The translations under genes and the position numbers were made by a program. Below, in pieces: positions 63,029-64,000 of a DNA stretch of 64,000 nt. Source of the stretch: an uncultured Roseburia sp. (GTDB lineage Bacteria; Bacillota; Clostridia; Lachnospirales; Lachnospiraceae); contig CANDCP010000011.1 in assembly GCA_947383215.1 (NCBI GenBank), positions 1-64,000 on the forward strand, read 5' to 3'. Under the pieces are notes generated by a model. It did no database searches. It was given only the letters and a program-made list of their open reading frames with translations, and was not told the DNA's origin. Position 1 is the first letter of the stretch. Every line of letters starts with the position of its first letter.

Positions 63029-64000
63029 GAGATTTCATGCAAAAATATAAAAAAGAATTAGATGATTTGAAAATCCGGGATTCTTTTGAGGACGAAATAT
63101 TTAATATGATTACAGATTCCCAAAAAAAACGGCTGATAAAAAAGAAATTTTATTTTGCAAAAATAAGCCGTGTTGCAGCTATGCTTTTGTTCTTTATCGT
63201 TATCGGCGGCAGCGGATATGTAATGGCAAAAAGCTGGAATATAGACGATATTTTGCGCGAAAGATTTTTTGATAAGGTGTCGGCCGATAAAATTAAAAAA
63301 GGAGAGTATGATGAACTGGCGGCAAGCGGCGAAAACGGGGAGATCACGGCAAAATGTATAAATACGATGGGAGACGAGCGGACATATATTATGCTGCTTG
63401 AGGTGTCAATAAAGAAGGAAAAAGTGAGAGATAACAGGGATCTTGGATTTGGAATCAAGGCATATTGCAGGGGAGATAATCCAAGCGATTACAAGGTGAC
63501 ATCCTGTCCGGCCGAAGTGACGGAGGAGGACGATGAGACGGTTCGATGTCTTGTAAAATACGAGATGCCTTTGTATTTTGCAAATTATTCTTCGGGAAAA
63601 GATGAGGAGATCATAATCGATATATGTAATTTTATTTTGGATTATAAAGAGAACCCGGAAATTCATTCTGTTTACGAGTTGGAAATTCCGGTAACCTTGT
63701 CTATGGATTCGATACAGAAGGCAGAAAAGATTGAAGTTAATCAAAGTATGATGATAAAAAATCGAAAGGTTTTTATAGAAAATATTTGCCTGTCAGAATA
63801 CAAGACAGAAATTGAGATTAAATTTTATGCAAAGAATTACAACGATGCAAATAAATTCTGGAAAATCATGGCGATGGATTATATTATAGACGATAATTTG
63901 GAATATAAGGATCAGAAAGTATATCTGAAGCTGTATCATAACGGAAATCCGGTTGATTTTGCGGATGATTACAGAGATTATGCAGCAGTTAATTCTTCAG
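63025..64000 (+). CDS. Putative membrane anti-sigma factor (DUF4179-like), partial
   Basis: The frame opens at ATG 63025 (overlapping the sigma stop) and continues to the window end, about 325 codons with no stop. The N-terminal soluble part (about 1-47, KKELDDLKIRDSFEDEIFNM) is followed by a transmembrane helix (about 50-70, RVAAMLLFFIVIGGSGYVMA). The extracellular part is beta-rich (YIMLLEVSIKKEKVRDNRDL). The layout and coupling to an ECF gene fit clostridial anti-sigma factors with a DUF4179-type domain; the family name is from memory. AAAGGAG precedes the ATG. Confidence 0.8.
   Translation, partial: MRDFMQKYKKELDDLKIRDSFEDEIFNMITDSQKKRLIKKKFYFAKISRVAAMLLFFIVIGGSGYVMAKSWNIDDILRERFFDKVSADKIKKGEYDELAASGENGEITAKCINTMGDERTYIMLLEVSIKKEKVRDNRDLGFGIKAYCRGDNPSDYKVTSCPAEVTEEDDETVRCLVKYEMPLYFANYSSGKDEEIIIDICNFILDYKENPEIHSVYELEIPVTLSMDSIQKAEKIEVNQSMMIKNRKVFIENICLSEYKTEIEIKFYAKNYNDANKFWKIMAMDYIIDDNLEYKDQKVYLKLYHNGNPVDFADDYRDYAAVNSS

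Overview
The window is the replication-origin region of a low-to-moderate GC Gram-positive chromosome. Gene content (DUF3881, DUF4446, a DUF6145-like protein, a BspA-type LRR surface protein, AgrC/LytTR signalling) and protein sequence point to Lachnospiraceae (Clostridia). I cannot assign a genus. About 57 protein genes, two tRNA genes (Lys-CTT, Arg-CCT), two parS sites and the dnaA-dnaN oriC segment are supported.

Layout. From about 48.68 kb leftwards almost every gene is on the minus strand; from 48.86 kb rightwards all are on the plus strand, as expected for two replichores leaving oriC. Right arm: dnaA, oriC with four DnaA-box-like sites, dnaN, yaaA, recF, gyrB, gyrA, then an accessory operon (57.56-64 kb, cut by the window end). 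That operon has two lipoproteins (one a propeller-solute-binding fusion), two MalFG-type permeases, a one-TM HlyD-like small protein, an ECF sigma factor and its putative membrane anti-sigma partner, with no ATPase. Left arm, going away from oriC: rpmH-rnpA-yidD-yidC-khpB-mnmE-mnmG-rsmG, a degenerate alpha/beta hydrolase (plus strand), a coiled-coil gene carrying a parS site in its last codons, parA-parB, a Lachnospiraceae set (DUF4446, DUF3881, tRNA-Arg, a membrane protein ending in a FliM-like peptide, tRNA-Lys), lgt, a DUF1638 gene, trmB, a D,D-carboxypeptidase and a small unknown gene. Next come an AbiEi/AbiEii-type pair with a degenerate toxin, and a cluster matching the Bacillus yaaO-to-yabC order (decarboxylase, guanylate-kinase-like gene, yaaR, holB, ricT, yabB-like methyltransferase, rsmI).

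Further left is a signalling and surface locus (16-22.6 kb): a LytTR response regulator, two lipoproteins, an AgrC-like kinase and a BspA-like secreted protein. A matched pair of LytTR operator repeats lies in front of the first lipoprotein gene. Next to it are an orphan anti-sigma-like membrane protein and a small SH3 protein. Then come murG (plus strand), a protein that looks like a catalytically dead metallo-beta-lactamase fold, pgi, a SleB-type hydrolase with a WalR-like box, an SPFH protein, and a housekeeping run argF-birA-DUF6145-coaX-dusB-unknown-greA-lysS. The left edge holds the first codons of an unidentified gene, and the DNA behind lysS may be an integration boundary.

The most interesting points are the LytTR operator/promoter arrangement (21.84-21.92 kb), the ECF-coupled ATPase-less ABC operon (57.5-64 kb), three pseudoenzyme candidates (MBL fold, AbiEii, alpha/beta hydrolase), consensus DnaA boxes 20 kb from oriC, and a possible AUU start on lgt. 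All functional statements are from reading sequence and recalled family knowledge; no searches were run.
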